DNA of 64,000 nucleotides from Colias croceus (lineage: Eukaryota > Arthropoda > Insecta > Lepidoptera > Pieridae), in NCBI RefSeq assembly GCF_905220415.1, contig NC_059558.1, forward strand, positions 8,196,501-8,260,500, given 5' to 3'. Positions 1-11,880 of this stretch are shown piece by piece. The notes under the pieces are model-generated. The model had not been told where the DNA came from. It ran no database searches and saw only the letters and a list, made by a program, of their open reading frames with translations. The position numbers and the translations under genes are program-made. Position 1 is the first letter of the stretch; each line of letters begins with the position of its first letter.

Positions 1-679
1 GCATGTTTAATTGTTTATAACTTTCATTTTATTTACTTATTGAATTAATTCCAAGATTAGTTGAAATAATTATTAATCTGATAAATTAGAAACCATATTC
101 TGCGGTATGTGTTCTTAATTACAAATCCAGTTAAATATGAAAACGGTTGAGTACAAAATGTTTGTTTCTTAGAAGGGGTAAAAATAGGAAGGTGTATTTT
201 AATGTATCACAAATCATTTATTTTGTATAACTGTTGATTTGAGTTTTACACATCTGAGCCAAAAAACTGTTATCATTTGATTAAGCATTTACATTCTCTT
301 GTTAATCGAATTTTTGATGGGTCAGAATTAGGATTATTAAAAACACGAGTAGTTTTCCTATTACGGTGGTAGATATTTCCAGGTTACTCTGTATTAGGTT
401 ATATGATCTCCTATTACGGCCCTATTCATAGAACTTAAAATTACCAGATTTAGGGTTGCGTAAATAAATAAGAAGTTTTGTGTCTTTTTTTGTGGATTCT
501 TATTTGATATGCGTGTTTTTTTTTTTCGATAAAACTAAAAACATAAATAAAACACATTAAAAGTGAATCAACGTAATCAAACCAATGGTCAATGAATAAA
601 AAACTTACAATTTACTTTACTAACACATTCCTATTATTTAACAAATATTATTTGTACGGAACTTCAAAGAATATAATTT

Positions 680-941
680 CTGACCCTCCGTATTAGGAGC
701 CGCCTACCGCAGTATTAGGCTCTGACCAAAATCATACCTCCGTATTAGGGAAAATCGACTTGACTATTTAAATATTTTTTTAAAATAAGAAATATCATGA
801 AAATAAACATAGACTGAACAGCAATACAAAATTTAAGTTCCACTTTTAACGATAAAGTGGTTTGGCACCTTTAGAAAGAATTAAAAATGCTTATTTTTGA
901 TACTTACTTTCAAATGTTGCGAAATACCTCCGTATTAGGTG
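680..941. repeat. Cluster of CTCCGTATTAGG motifs
   Basis: Three exact copies of CTCCGTATTAGG lie near 685, 738 and 928, with a variant (GCAGTATTAGG) near 710 and looser relatives further left (350-425). The last copy lies about 13 bp inside the intron that follows exon 7 of the minus-strand GH1 gene A. The paralogous intron of gene B has none. The rest of 1-953 is AT-rich and I recognise no exon in it. Confidence 0.6.
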
Positions 942-953
942 CTTTTACCTTAC

Positions 954-3900
954 CTTTAATAAATTCGATTTCTTCAGAAGTGAAGCCAGGCAATCGAGAT
1001 GTAACGTAGCCTTCCTTCTCACTCTTCTCTGCGATTAAAGACTCAATGCTGGGCGGCCACCCACCCGATTCAGAGTATATGGGGTGAGAGTATAAGAAGC
1101 CCTGTATTAACAAACATAGTTTTTATAACGTGTATAAGAAATATAAGATCATGATTAATTATGACTTCATATTTAATTCGGACAATATTCAAAGCAAAAC
1201 TAAGTGAAATGGGTTACTGAACATCTGGGGGGTAACAGGCACCTCTTATAGCAAGCTTATTATCTAATATATATAAATCTCGTGTCACAATGTTTGTCCT
1301 CAATAGACTCCTAAACCACTTAACCGATTATAATAAAATTCGCACACCATGTACAGTTCGATCCAACTTGAGAGATAGGATAGTTTAAACATGTAGAAAG
1401 CACGGGCGAAGCCGGGGCGGACCACTAGTCTTAATATATATAAATCTCGTGTCACAATGTTTGTCCTCAATGGACTCCTAAATCAATAAACCGATTATAA
1501 TAAAATTCGCACACCATGTGCAGTTCGATCCAACTTGAGAGATAGGATAGTTTAAACACGTAGGTACCACGGGCGAAGCCGGGGCGGACCACTAGTAATA
1601 TTACTATGTCTTTTCGTATCGTGACACCCTTAACGCAAGCTTGTCGCAGCCTTAAACCGATTTTGTTTTTTTAGCAATTTTGATGACGTCACTCGAAATA
1701 GTTCACTCAATTATCTTTTTGACAATTTGACAGTTAGCAGATAATATTAGAACTGCTAAATTAAGATAACTGCATCGGCTTGTTCGAAGAAAAGACTCTT
1801 ATGCCATATTTTATTTTCTGATTGTAATACTTACAAGTTGTCTCGCGAGGAATGTGAGGTCTTCGTGTTCAGAAGAATATGGTGCGTACCACACGTGATT
1901 GTTTACTATACCCACTTTACCTGCAAATCGAATATTATTTAACTGTTTTTATAAGGATACTTTAAAATAATACAAAATTTCCGAATGTTTTATGTATATT
2001 ATGTTGCATTGGGCGAAAAAATAGTTCAAAACGCCGTGTAGTCACAGTAAAAAAACGAACGATGAAATTCGTGTTGTGGCATTATTAAATGCTTACTACA
2101 ATCAGAGAAAAATTACAGCCAAATTCATGCTGTGTCCGTCATGCTGTTCAAACTTAACGCGTTGTGGAAATTAAAAAAAAAACCATGACGCCTTCTTAAG
2201 AACGCGAATAAAGTCAAATCACCAATCAACATTTAGTTGATACGTGTAATATTCAAGACCAAATATAAAAAATAAAATATATGTAAAACTTGATGATATT
2301 TTCGATTATACTGTCAGATCAAAAACATAAAATATTGAAATTGACTCGATAGAAAAAATTCACGAAGTTACCTCTAAATTTCACACTTTTACGTTTTTTA
2401 CTTGACATGGTAATGCCTATTATGTTCTTTTTTTCATAAACAATTATATTGAAACATTTGTGAGAACTTTGTCCGACCACTTTTTTGTAATTACTTATAG
2501 TTTTGGTTTAATCACGATAAAACACTTTTGGCGCTTACTATATTTTTAATTACGCAAGAAATCATCTTGCATCGCACGTTCCAGGAGCTAAAAACATAAT
2601 TCTATTTCATACATCAGACGCTATCGCTCCGTTGAGACGAGTAGACCATGCTCAAATTGCTGTGCCGCGCGCCGATTTTTTAATAATATTGTTTCAATAT
2701 TGTTTTTTTGAAAATGGTACACAACAAAAGAACATTGAAACTTCAGAAACGAGAACTAAAAGAGATTCATATTTAAATGATATCTAACTAATTTTCGAAG
2801 ATAAGTTAATATAGTATTGTAATCATATTATTAATAAATAATTATTAGTTATTTATAATAAATAATAAATTATTATTTATTAATATGTATTAATAAAAAA
2901 TACGACTTTCGATTCATTTCAGAAACTTTATGCAGGTGAGTTTAGATATTACATATTATATATATATATACATTATATGGATACAAATATTTCATTCATA
3001 GTGTTACATCAATAAAATCAAGAAAGATTTATGGTATATTTTTTTATGAATTATTATATTATTACTTATTACCATTACTACTATGATTACCTACTACCTA
3101 TTTGTAGATTCCTATGGTTGTTCCAGTAAATAACGTAAATAGGTTGTGAATAGTAGGTATATATAATATAATATATTCACAATCTGTATTACTAATCACT
3201 GGTGCAGTGATGAGTGAACTCCCATAAATAATTATTATAATCCATACTTATATTATAAATGCGAAAGTAACTGTCTGTCTGTCTGTTACTCAATCACGCC
3301 TAAACTACTGAACCAATTTGCATGAAATTTGGTATGGAGATATTTTGATACCCGAGAAAGGACATAGGCTACCTTTTATTGCGAAATATGTACCACGGGC
3401 GAAGCCGGGGCGGACCTCTAGTAAATTATAAAGTTATACCTGCTCATTATTTGAAATCTATCGTAAAATTAGTGTCAATAAAATTTCGTGTTTCGCGTTG
3501 TCACGTTATCACGTGTTTTTTCAATTCTTTTTTTATTGTATCCCTTGAAGTACAAGGATGGTTCTCATGTAGAGAAAACGTAAATATGTACGGGCGAAGC
3601 CGGGGCGGACCGCTAATTACAAATAAAATACATATCATTCACTAGCTTTCCGCCTGCGGCTTCGCCCGCGTTTTCAAAGAAAAACCCGCATAGTTCCCGT
3701 TTCCGTGGGATTTCCGGGATAAAACCTAGCCTATGTTACTCGTGGATAATGTAGCTTTCGAATGGTGAAAGAATTTTTAAAATCGGTCTAGTAGTTTATG
3801 AGCCTATTCATTACAATCAAACAAACAAACAAAGTTTTCCTCTTTATAATATTAGTGTATGTATAAATAATTATAAAGTTATACCTGCTCATTATTTGAA

Positions 3901-6747
3901 ATCTATCGTAAAATTAGTGTCAATAAAATTTCGCGTTTCGCGTTGTCACGCTATCACGTGTTTTTTCAATTCTTTTTTTATTGTATCCCTTGAAGTACAA
4001 GGATGGTTCTCATGTAGAGAAAACGTAAATATGTACGGGCGAAGCCGGGGCGGACCGCTAGTTACAAATAAAATACATATCATTCACTAGCTTTCCGCCT
4101 GCGGCTTCGCCCGCGTTTTCAAAGAAAAACCCGCATAGTTCCCGTTCCCGTAGGATTTCCGGGATAAAACCTAGCCTATGTTACTCGTGGATAATGTAGC
4201 TTTCGAATGGTGAAAGAATTTTTAAAATCGGTCTAGTAGTTTATGAGCCTATTCATTACAATCAAACAAACAAACAAACAAAGTTTTCCTCTTTATAATA
4301 TTAGTGTAGATTAGTGTAGACAAACACTATGAATAGGGTTGCCAACTTTTTTTACAAGAAATAAAGTACGTATATTCATAATTCATTATTCAGGTCTATG
4401 AAGATTATTAAACAGTATTTTAGCAAAACAAACATTATTTATTGTAGTGTGTGCCCTCTGACTAAATAAAAAAAATTGTGAGCGTCTAAATGTAACACAT
4501 AATAATGTGTCTGCACTTTGATGCTGAAAACAGTCTTTTGTATAAGTACTTTTTTTTTGTTAAACAGTAAAAAGTATAATTTAGTGAAAAACAGTAGAAT
4601 ACTGTTTGGCAACCCTAAGTATGAATACACTCGCGAATGCAAATTCTGGTTTTGTGCGTGTTTCCACTTTCAACTATCAAGTGACGATTTATTTATTTGT
4701 TTTGTTTCGTAATTATTATGGTCAAATATTAATAACGAAACAAATTATTATGGACTCGATATTTTATTGTTTCACGGTAGTCGTCTTGTCGTTTGCTCAA
4801 GAACGTGAAATTGAATGATAATTATTTTTTTTTTATAAAGTCAAAACCATTTTCTTTCAAATAAAAACTTGTTTTTATTGAAAACAAAAATCAGAGTGTT
4901 GCTAGGAATAAGTATAACATTAAATAGTAATGTTAGGATATCGAAACATTTTTGTATAGGCCTGAACGTTATAGTGGAAACGCGCTCTAAGATCTGAGTA
5001 ATATACATGTCGTGGCCATATCGTAGATTTGCTCATTTCATGAAATGGCCAATTTAGTTTGGCCAGATCGTTAAATTGCCAACGTTTCACGATTTGGTCA
5101 TCCACATTTGGCCAGATCGTCGATCTGGCCAAATGTTGGGATGGCCATTTCACGAAGTTCGACCATTTTTGTTAAAGCGATTCGCTTCTGGTACTCGCCG
5201 GCCGCTGCCGCGGCACGCTCGCTTTGCTCGCTCGGCTCGTGCGTTCTTTATTAAAGTCTAACCTAACCTATATTTTATACGTTCTGGCCAAATGTCGATG
5301 ACCAAATCGTGAAACGTTGACGATTTAACGATCTGACCAAACTATGTTGGCCATTTCATGAAATGAGCAAATCTACAATATGACCACGACATACACACCA
5401 CTAGATATGCAAATATTTCTTCAAGCTAATTTACCTTGTACTAATATTATACTAATGTTGTACTAATATTGTAAATGTGAAAGTAACTCTGTCTGTCTGT
5501 CTGTTACTCAATCACTCCTACTGAACCAATTTGCATGTAATTTGGTATAGAGATATTTTGATACCCGAGAAAGGACATAGGATAGGTTTTATCCCGGAAA
5601 TCCCACGGGAACGGGAATTATGCGGGTTTTTCTTTGACTGCGCGGGCGATGCCGCGGGCGGAAAGCTAGTATATAATAAATATAATATAAACACAACAAT
5701 ATAACATTCATTCAAATCATACAAACAAACAGACATAAACACACAGGCAGAATTTTTTTACGGATTCGTGCTCTATACTGTTTCCCTAATATTGTTTTTT
5801 TGAATATATTACATACATACTTACACTTTTTTACTGTTTTATTATATACGTATAGATTATCATCAATAATTATAAATAAAAAATAATAATAAATTATCAT
5901 ATTACATAATTTGCCATGATTTCAACTTCACTGTTTTATATAATTATTTCATTAATATACTAACTACCGAAAATACGCGTAGAACGAGCGAAGAATATTG
6001 TGTTTAATTTAGCGTCCGATGAACTTTACGTAAGTACGATGAGCCGGGTGCGGAGTGTATGATGGAAGAAAGATTGCGCGCGGCATGGCGCGCTAGGGCG
6101 GGGCCCATAACTTTAGAAATTCTCTGCCTTTATGCCCACTCTTAACATTAACTTCTAAACATTAACTGACCATCACAAAGACAAATATTTTTTGACAAAT
6201 GAGTTTATTGTCATACAAAATATTCCTTTATATTTCATGTAGTAAGTAAATGTCTAAATGTATTTTCCTTCTTTCTTCTAACATTCCCAAATCTTTCATA
6301 TCCTTACTTACCATTAAACTTCGCCCTGAATTCCTCATCGTAAATCCTATACGCCGTCGCATGGGCAACCATAAGGTTTTTAGCGCATATATAATTGCCT
6401 ATCCCTGGGCTAACTATTCCTGGAGCCAGGTCACCAGTCTCATAAGCCGCATCGCAAATAACTACAGGTTCGTTGAAGGTAGTCCAGGTTTGGACTCTAT
6501 CACCAAATAGGGTATAGGCCACACGGGAGTAGTCGCCAAACCATTCCGCTACGAGAGGGTTGGTGAAGCCGCCTGCAAGGAGGTTTTTAACTAAGTAAAA
6601 AATGATTTATGAATACAAAGATGCATTTTATATCTATTTAACTGCTTTTCCGTTACCATCGAAGATAATTTTTTAGACAAATGTTAAGTTCCAGGATAAT
6701 TTCTAATTATTTACTAATATATTACACTAATTTCTACATATAACACA

Positions 6748-6820
<73 letters not shown>

Positions 6821-9800
6821 TCACACACACTCACATACACACACATACTTGTTGTTGTTCGGGTTGAAATTTGCTATTTAATTATAATAATCAATTCCCA
6901 TTTGTATAGTTTTAAGTAATTTAAACACTATATCTATATTTCTTTGTTTTTGTCACTTACGTTGTTCGGATAATGGTGTACCTTGTTATTGGCGTACTTT
7001 ATTATTAATTACTCTTTATTGTATTATAAGCTGTAAGGTACCTTTTATAAATAAAATAAATAAAATAAATAAGGTATTTTTTTTATTTGTTATTCCTTTG
7101 ATTTAGCATTGTTTCTGTTGGTTGCTATTTCGTTCTGTATGTTTTAAGGTTTTGCCTTAGATTAAGGATTGGTCTCCGCGCGCGCGCTACGACTAGATAC
7201 CGCTCCACCTAAAAACAATAGCTCCGTGAGTGCGGCAACTCAGTTCTGTAGTGTGTGTAAGGCAATTTGTAAGGACGCTAGTGTGTGTGAAGAATTGTAC
7301 TGCCAACTACATAAATTTTACCCCATAAATGGGAAATGGGCTATCTTGGAAAGAAGTTTGAAAAATATTTTTATTTCATTTTGGCCTTGCCGGGAATCGA
7401 ACCCATGAACATGTGACTCAAATCCACTTGCGATGCCATTATACTATCACAAAGGTTTTTAAAAGTAAAAAAGCGGTAATAAAAAAAATAACATATTATA
7501 TGAGTCAGTTAAACAAGGTTAAACAGAAATAAATTATTGTTATTATCATTTTTTTTATAATATGCGTTAGTAATAGTATTGAAAAAAAAAACATTATGAA
7601 TAAAATAAGTTCAAATTAAAAGTGTGTTTTTGGGATATGCAGTACGGCAACACTAAATGGCGTCGTATTTTCGTAAACAACATTTTCAAAGTACAGGTGA
7701 AATATTGAATAATACGATTATTCCTGATGGTACGTGATCCCAGTGTCTTTCTTATTATTTTTTGTATTTTTTTTAAAGAGTTTTATGGCACAAACAGGCA
7801 TTTTACTTCAGGTTTTGTCCATAATCCTCAGAAACTATCGGTACGCCCTCTCCACACAATGCTTGTGACACGACTGGCTCGGGTACGCCGATTTCGGCGT
7901 ACTTTTAGTTGCCGCATTTTTCGAGTACGCCGGCGGTATCTAGTCGTAGCGCGCGCGGAGACCAATCCATAATCTAAGGGTTTTGCATTATATTTTTTTG
8001 TCTATGTATTTTAACTATTTTGATTTTTGATCCTGTAGTATCTAGTATGGACAGTCAAATTATATATTTATTTATTTTATATCTAAATGAAATCACCTAG
8101 ATCCTGCAGGTTCTGTGGTAAGTCCCAGTGGAAGAGCGTGATCATGGGTTCGATGCCGTTCGCTAACAAACCGTCGATCAGATTGTTGTAGTATCGGGCA
8201 CCATCTTCGCTTATTTTATTGGCAAAACCATTGGGCAGAAGACGTGTCCATGATAAGGAAAATCTATAAAATAAAAAATTGTGAATATTAGAAAATTATA
8301 TCGCCCATTCCTTATTTAACTCATAATATGATGAACTTGCCACTTGCCACACTTGCCACTCTGCCATTTTAAATTCATGTCTTTGAGTATTTCAATTAAA
8401 TTTAAAACTACCTATATTAAACGTTTATAGGTAAGTTAACATTTTTTTATTTAATAAAGAGTTTAATTAAGCTAAAATCTACCTATAAAAGTGCAGGCCC
8501 AAATCTTTAGCCAGCTGTATGTCTGTCTCCCAGAGGTGGTAGGAGTCGCAGGCGATGTCTCCGTTGGAACCATCCAGAATTTTATGTGGCTTATCGTGCG
8601 TGAATGTGTCCCATATGCTTGGGGTTTTATCTGAAAGTTATTAGTGAAAAATAATTTTAAGCTGGGTATTGTTGAAGTCAGACAAGTCCGTTAATATCAA
8701 AATAAAATGCAAAGGTTACCTATAGGGTGAAAGTATTCTTTTATTTAAGTATTATTTCATTAAAATAATAATAAAACAGACTGTGTGTCTGTCTATAACT
8801 TGTGTTTAAAATGTCTGTGTAAGTTGCCGTATTCTTGAATTTTTATGAAGTTAATACGTTTATTCGGTAAGTATGACAAGAGATAATTTATTTTTATAAC
8901 CCGAAGTGCATGAAGAGATATCGTTAATCTCTTACTGGCGAATTACACCGGATTACGTATAAAAAAATATAGTATATTTTAGTGCAATGCACGTGCCGCC
9001 ATAAATCATAGTATAAACATACCTACATGATAAATGCAATAAACTTCATTATCTCAATAGATATCTTTGAAGTGGCTTTATCACAAATTTAATAATAGCA
9101 ATGTGTTTTATCGGATCTGTAAAAAGCGAGTTTATATTGCAAGTTCACGTGTGTGGTTGCATGTGTGTGAGTGGCTTACTAACTTGCTACTTTATGACAT
9201 GCTTTAATAGCTTTTAAAATTCATATTGATTGAGATAGTTTTTAATCATCTCAATAGATGGCGTGGGGACGACCTTAGACAAAAAATATCGAAACGATAG
9301 GATAAATTAGATCGCTCTGGCGGGATCATGGGTGGCCGAAGGGTCAGGCGTCGCCCAGGTTGGGCGGAAGATGCGGGTTCAAATCCCGCCACGTGAAATA
9401 TTTCGGTTTCCGAGAAGATGACTACCTAATTAATAGGATAGTAAATCTTTATTAATTATTACTTTACCAGCATACCTATTAAAAATATTTCTTTGTATTC
9501 TAAAAATAATCAGTTTCTGGATGTTATCGGTACACGATAATTTTAACAATGTGACTGTGAGATATCAAATGTATGAAAGCTATTTTTAGATTAATTTATG
9601 AATAATTAATGATACTATAATGAAATTATGAGTATAAGTGAACCATTTTAGATAAAAAAATAGGTATGAGACGATAGATAGGTATAAGAAAATTTATATG
9701 GAACATTTTATTTAAAAAAAAATGATAATTTAACATCACAATAGTATTAATTAATTTTTAGTTTTTAGTAGTAGGTAGCAGTCCTTCGGGAATCCGTTAA

Positions 9801-10653
9801 TTTTACGCTATTGACGTTAATGAAATAACTAATAAATAGAAATAGAAATATACAGTTACAGTGTAATAAAAGCAACAATTGTTATTCACAAAAAAAAAAA
9901 CAAATAAAAAAAAATGAACATCGATTCACCATTAGCGCGAAATATACTTAGCTCAACTTTTTATGACGTTACATAAAGCTGTATACTCACCGCTCACGTT
10001 CCAAGCGCCCTCGACCTGGTAGGCCGCAGTGGCCGCTCCGAACTTGAAGCCCGCTGGGAACTGCTTCGCTGAACATGTCAGCGTCAGTGCACTGGAACCA
10101 AATAAAACATCAAGAAACTGTATTTGTTCCCTGTGAAATAATTTGTTTTAGGTCGGCAACACCTTCACAAAGATTCTCGTGATTTGTGAAAGCTCATGGG
10201 CGATGGTGATCACTCATTACCGGGCAACCCTATAGTTTGTTTGCTCGATTTTTTATAAAACAATAAAAGTATCTATCACATAATATGAGGGTGAGACATT
10301 TTTTTTCGTTACTAATAAATTCGTTAGGTAATCTAATTTAATTTTTCAAACTCCTCACTAAGTATTAATTGAGAAAAAAATGTTATTAATTAATAAGTAA
10401 TAATAAATTTTGAAACCCCATAAAGTTGAATTGGTCCATTACACGTAGCGTGCTAAATACCACCGATAGGGTTTAAAACAAGCACGGATTTGAAGAGCAA
10501 AAATTATTCGAGTTTTTCTAATTAAGGGCAACTTAAAATAAGGTATGATTCCTCCATTTATTATATCAAAAAATTCTTCACAGTTTGATAAAATACAAAA
10601 AATAAATAGTAAATCATTTACCTTATAACAAATGCTTGTATAAGAGCACGCAT
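954..10653 (-). CDS. GH1 beta-glucosidase/myrosinase-like gene, copy A (5' seven exons)
   Basis: Secreted family-1 glycoside hydrolase that should hydrolyse beta-glucosides. Exons read on the minus strand: 10653-10622, 10091-9991, 8630-8483, 8263-8097, 6572-6312, 1920-1835, 1101-954. All have AG/GT borders with matching phases and give 314 codons. Residues 1-19 (MRALIQAFVISALTLTCSA) are a signal peptide. FKFGAATAAYQVEGAWN, FHWDLPQ and the TFNEP motif with the acid/base Glu (about residue 184) are all present. There is no stop or frameshift. The nucleophile exon, exon 9 in gene B, is not in this window. Homology with gene B stops just after the exon 7 donor, so this copy is either 3' truncated or has a very different intron 7 and continues beyond position 1. 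The start was chosen because the signal peptide follows it and copies B and C start identically. Family assignment is firm; exact substrate is unknown. Confidence 0.9.
1263..1428 (+). mobile_element. Non-autonomous Helitron, first of a head-to-tail pair
   Basis: Starts with TC (TCTAATATATATAAATCTCG) and ends with a GC-rich hairpin (CGGGCGAAGCCGGGGCGG) followed by CTAG. The left neighbour is A. The paralogous intron of gene B (17,742/17,743) is the uninterrupted site TTA|TAATATTACTATG, so both ends are confirmed by an empty site. Confidence 0.9.
1429..1595 (+). mobile_element. Non-autonomous Helitron, second of a head-to-tail pair
   Basis: Begins directly at the base after the CTAG of its neighbour (TCTTAATATATATAAATCTC) and ends CTAG|T. 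It closely resembles the first copy, with scattered substitutions. It has no target duplication, as is normal for Helitrons. Confidence 0.9.
3241..3421 (+). mobile_element. Non-autonomous Helitron
   Basis: Starts TCCATACTTATATTATAAAT, carries (TGTC)n and the common lepidopteran core, and ends GGGCGAAGCCGGGGCGGACC then CTAG. Flanking bases are A (3240) and T (3422), the normal Helitron target. Confidence 0.85.
3423..4312. repeat. 445-bp tandem duplication containing two opposed Helitron 3' ends
   Basis: 3423-3867 is repeated at 3868-4312 with few differences. Each unit carries a plus-strand Helitron 3' part ending CTAA/CTAG (3613-3616, about 4058-4061). Each then carries a minus-strand Helitron whose CTAG begins at 3642 or 4087. 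The short open frames here (shared peptide GRSRGGPL) are translations of the Helitron hairpin, not genes. Confidence 0.85.
5008..5391. mobile_element. TIR MITE with about 105-bp inverted arms
   Basis: The left arm from TGTCGTGGCCATATCGTAGA matches the reverse complement of the right arm, which ends TATGACCACGACA. TACA flanks both sides (5004-5007 and 5392-5395) as a possible 4-bp target duplication. A GC-rich core with CGCTCG repeats lies at 5190-5245. No transposase. Confidence 0.75.
5455..5669 (+). mobile_element. Non-autonomous Helitron
   Basis: Contains (CTGT)n, the lepidopteran Helitron core and a 3' end GCGGGCGATGCCGCGGGCGG followed by AAAGCTAG|T. The 5' end is blurred by repeated TACTAATATT motifs at 5435-5475. 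Confidence 0.75.
6744..6843. repeat. (CA)n microsatellite
   Basis: About 100 bp of almost pure CA dinucleotides, with TC and TT interruptions at the ends. It lies in intron 4 of gene A and is absent from gene B. Confidence 0.95.
7156..7978. mobile_element. TIR DNA element with 8-bp target duplication (hAT-like size)
   Basis: The ends CTTAGATTAAGGATTGGTCT and its near-complement form about 47-bp TIRs with a CGCGCG tract and CTACGACTAGATACCGC. GGTTTTGC is perfectly duplicated at 7148-7155 and 7979-7986. It is missing from gene B intron 4. The 823-bp element has no convincing transposase and is probably non-autonomous. hAT assignment rests only on the 8-bp duplication. Confidence 0.8.
7383..7452 (-). 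repeat. tRNA-derived SINE head inside the TIR element
   Basis: On the minus strand an A-box-like segment (TAGTATAATGGC) is followed by a perfect B box (GGGTTCGATTCCC) at tRNA spacing. The stems are too poor for a functional tRNA. Confidence 0.55.
9324..9400 (+). repeat. tRNA-derived SINE or tRNA pseudogene, intron 2 of gene A
   Basis: GTGGCCGAAGGGTCAGGCGT (A box) and GCGGGTTCAAATCCCGCC (T arm with B box) lie at tRNA spacing. The same unit is at 21,065-21,142 in gene B, so it predates the A/B duplication. The acceptor stem is unclear. Confidence 0.6.
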
Positions 10654-10702
10654 GTCGATTTTTTTAAACTCTAGTTATTAAAATTTAGGAGACTTCTTTG
10701 AA

Positions 10703-10740
10703 GAGACTGTGTTGGAAAGTAAATAGTGCTGATATAAATA
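10703..10740 (-). promoter_or_regulatory. Candidate core promoter of GH1 gene A
   Basis: On the minus strand TATTTATATC (10740-10731) is followed about 28 bp later by ACAGTC near 10,707, which resembles the arthropod CAGT initiator. This would give a 5' UTR of about 55 nt before the ATG at 10653. Gene B has the same block at about 23,742-23,770, with TATTTATGTC instead. Confidence 0.4.
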
Positions 10741-10901
10741 AGAACTCTGTACTTTTATTGAAAACGAAAAACAATCGAGTAAGAGCATAGAGATAATATG
10801 TACTACGTACTAAATATTATCTCTATGAGTAAGAGTGATAAAATTTGGCGATAATAATGTTTGATTTCTATCTGATCGGAGACGTGAGTTACAACTTCTC
10901 T

Positions 10902-11087
10902 TCATATTATGTAGTATAAAACAAAGTCGCTTTCTTTGTCCCTATGTCCCTTTGTATGCTTAAATCTTTAAAACTGCGTAACAGATTTTGATGCGGTTTT
11001 TTTAATAGATAGATTCAAGAGGAAGGTTTTAGTTTATAATTTATTAGGTTTTAAACAAAGCGGGCGAAGCCGCGGGCGGTAAACTAG
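10902..11087 (+). mobile_element. Non-autonomous Helitron upstream of gene A
   Basis: The element carries a core for 'AAACAAAGTCGCTTTCT', then GCGGGCGAAGCCGCGGGCGG and CTAG|T at 11084. Gene B lacks it at the matching place (about 23,888). The 5' TC at 10902 is my best guess. It is the same family as the Helitron at about 39,805-41,412. Confidence 0.75.
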
Positions 11088-11130
11088 TTATAGTATAACT
11101 GAATGATGTATCGACAAAAAATATCTACTT

Positions 11131-11880
11131 GAAAATTTCTATACGCCAGGAAAATTTCTATACTTACGCCAGGAAAATTTCTATAAGACAGGAAAATTTC
11201 TATACGTCAGGAAAAATTCTATAAGCCAGGGAAATTTCTATAAGTCAGGAAAATTTCTATACGTCAGGAAAATTTCTATACGCCAGGAAAATTTCCATAA
11301 GTCAGGAAAATTTCTATTCGTCTGGAAAATTTCTATACGTGAGGAAAATTTCTCTTTGCCGCAAAAAATTCTATTAGTCAGGAAAAATCCATAGGTCGGG
11401 AAAATTACGATAAGTCAGGAAAAATGTCTATAAGTCAGGAAAATTCCATAAGACAGGAAAATTTCCATAAATCCGGAAAAAATCTATACGCCAGGAAAAT
11501 TTCTATAAACAAGGAAAATTTCTATACGTGAGGAAAATTTCTCTTTGCCGCAAAATTATAATAATAAGCCAGGAAAATTTATATACGTCAGGAAAATTTC
11601 TATACGTCAGGAAAATTTCTCTTTGCCGCAAAATTATATAGACAAGGAAAATTTGTATAAGTCAGGAAAAATTATATACGCCAGGAAAATTTCTTTACTT
11701 CAGATAAAAATCTATAAGCCAGGAAAATTTCTCTTTGCCGCAAAAATTTCTATAAGTCACGAAAAATCCATAAGTCGGGAAAATGTCGATAAGACAAGAG
11801 AATTTCTATACGTCAGGAAAATTTCTCTTGTGGGGAAAATTTCTATAAGTCAGGAAAATCTCGATAAGCCAATAAAAAAG
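11131..11880. repeat. 19-bp minisatellite, about 39 units
   Basis: Tandem units of the type TCTATACGTCAGGAAAATT run for 750 bp, with a recurrent variant carrying CTCTTTGCCGCAAAA about every 90-190 bp. The array is absent from the paralogous region of gene B (near 23,925). The 127-codon open frame across it arises from the repeat and is not a gene. Confidence 0.95.

Larger units (their letters stand above)
2216..6135. other. Transposon-filled insertion in intron 5 of GH1 gene A
   Basis: Gene B intron 5 is short (18,749-19,186) and aligns with 1,921-2,215 and with DNA from about 6,136 to 6,311. The roughly 3.9 kb between is absent from B. It holds Helitrons, a tandem duplication and a MITE, listed separately. 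I see no host exon in it. Confidence 0.7.

Noticed and set aside
3379..4090. Open frames sharing YGRSRGGPL-type peptides
   Set aside because: They translate the Helitron 3' hairpin and its flank. The same peptide recurs wherever this Helitron end occurs (also 63,555-63,779, minus).
7169..7408. Open frames 7,169-7,408 and 7,727-7,972
   Set aside because: They lie inside the TIR element, overlap its inverted repeats and show no transposase motif.
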